Assembly: GCA_903944255.1 (NCBI GenBank)
Contig: CAJARE010000184.1
Span: forward strand, 1 to 6,818
Length of the DNA: 6,818 bases
Reading direction: 5' to 3'
From: an uncultured beta proteobacterium
Lineage (GTDB): Bacteria > Pseudomonadota > Gammaproteobacteria > Burkholderiales > Burkholderiaceae
This document shows positions 6,308 through 6,818 of this stretch, one piece after another. A program made the position numbers and the translations under genes. Within the stretch, counting starts at the first letter, position 1. Each line of letters opens with the position of its first letter. Below the pieces are notes generated by a model. It worked only from the letters and a program-made list of their open reading frames with translations. It was not told the origin of the DNA and did not search any database.

Positions 6308-6604
6308 TTAATCCTCCAATAGCTTGGCTAATTTTTTTACCACTTTAATATCATTCGATTGACTGGACTTATCCCCGCCACCCAGCATCACAATAATCGT
6401 TTTTCCCCTCACCACGTAATACATGCGCCAACCTGGTCCAAACTTTTCCCGCATTTCATAAACGCCATCAGTCAAAGCCTTAACATCTCCTAAATTTCCT
6501 AATCTAGCCTTATCTAGGCGCCTAGCTAATCGAATTCGGGTTGATAAATCTTTAAGGCCACTTAGCCACTCAAGGAAATCGTCAGTTTCTAGAACTTTGT
6601 ACAT
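6308..6604 (-). CDS. RelE/HigB-family toxin (addiction module killer protein)
   Basis: The 98-residue protein resembles the phage-derived Gp49-like/HigB toxins. It has a basic helix (residues 23-35, RIRLARRLDKARL), the core GVYEMREKFGPGWRMYYVV (47-65), and the C-terminal signature LGGGDKSSQSNDI (74-86) before a lysine-rich tail. Family members cleave ribosome-bound or free mRNA and are held inactive by the partner antitoxin. The order is toxin first, antitoxin second, as in higBA. No Shine-Dalgarno sequence precedes the ATG, and the -10 box ends only 5 nt upstream, so the mRNA is probably leaderless or nearly so. The pair sits between two tRNA-Lys-derived sites, which fits a role in keeping the island. 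Confidence 0.88.
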   Translation of the reverse strand: MYKVLETDDFLEWLSGLKDLSTRIRLARRLDKARLGNLGDVKALTDGVYEMREKFGPGWRMYYVVRGKTIIVMLGGGDKSSQSNDIKVVKKLAKLLED

Positions 6605-6609
6605 GAGCT

Positions 6610-6638
6610 ATTGTATTCGATCGATTACAAGATGTCAA
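6610..6638 (-). promoter_or_regulatory. Near-consensus sigma70 promoter of the toxin-antitoxin operon
   Basis: On the minus strand TTGACA (6638-6633, perfect consensus), a 17-bp spacer and TACAAT (6615-6610, one change from TATAAT) precede the toxin ATG. The -10 box ends 5 nt before the start codon, so a start site 6-8 nt further on falls on the ATG itself. Confidence 0.8.
6611..6630. promoter_or_regulatory. 20-nt palindromic operator overlapping the -10 box
   Basis: TTGTATTCGATCGATTACAA is an inverted repeat in which 9 of the 10 base pairs match. It covers most of the -10 box and the adjacent spacer. A dimeric HTH antitoxin bound here would block RNA polymerase, the usual autoregulation in this family. 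The binding itself is inferred. Confidence 0.65.
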
Positions 6639-6664
6639 AGAGCCATAACTGGATAATTCTTAGC

Positions 6665-6812
6665 CAGTTCGAATCCCAAACTAGTCACCAATTTGAGCTA
6701 AAAACCCATTACACACTTCATTGCACACCGCATTTTGACGCTTGTAAGCTATTGAATTTACAGTGTTTTTAGGTGGAACAATATTCTTTTAATCCGTTGG
6801 TCGTGGGTTCGA
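6665..6812. repeat. 148-bp direct repeat, copy B, ending in a tRNA-Lys fragment (attachment-like site 3)
   Basis: This matches 1942-2089 without gaps. The last 46 nt (6767-6812) are identical, including the lysine anticodon loop, the variable region and the T-arm up to GTTCGA. Copy A then continues with AATCCCGCC to the CCA, while this copy switches to CTTAAA and the window ends. The tRNA fragment is therefore shorter here and lacks the acceptor end. Its left part lies just upstream of the toxin promoter. Confidence 0.85.
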
Positions 6813-6818
6813 CTTAAA

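Overview
The window looks like an accessory (genomic-island type) stretch of a Gram-negative bacterium with moderately AT-rich DNA. The Tat signal, the LodA/LodB-type genes and the bacterial tRNA-Lys(UUU) 3' sequence fit a proteobacterium. A betaproteobacterium such as a Polynucleobacter-like organism is my best guess, but nothing here proves the taxon.

Layout. (1) 1-1695, plus strand: most of a multicopper oxidase with all four copper motifs; its N-terminus lies outside the window. (2) 1696-2188: no protein gene, but dense non-coding structure. It holds a perfect 19-nt palindrome, a terminator hairpin, a minus-strand tRNA 3' half, the first copy of a 148-bp repeat ending in the 3' part of tRNA-Lys, and a strong terminator. 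(3) 2189-5696, minus strand: a three-gene operon read in the order small Tat-exported protein, LodA-like quinoprotein oxidase, LodB-like FAD protein. (4) 5697-5995: the operon's upstream region and a second, diverged tRNA-Lys 3' fragment carrying a 22-nt insertion, followed by its own terminator. (5) 5996-6604, minus strand: a HigBA-like toxin-antitoxin pair with a near-consensus promoter and an overlapping palindromic operator. (6) 6665-6812: the second copy of the 148-bp repeat, with a third tRNA-Lys fragment that breaks off inside the T-loop.

How it fits together. Three tRNA-Lys-derived attachment-like sites divide the window into two cassettes, the oxidase operon and the toxin-antitoxin pair. 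This suggests successive integrations at a tRNA-Lys gene, with the toxin-antitoxin pair stabilising the island. No integrase lies in the window. In characterised systems LodB is needed to mature the cysteine tryptophylquinone (CTQ) of LodA. The most striking point is that the LodA-like protein has no cysteine where the CTQ cysteine should be (Thr521 instead) but keeps the tryptophan motif and the LodB partner. The operon may therefore make a non-CTQ member of the family, with a small Tat-exported protein of unknown role encoded first.
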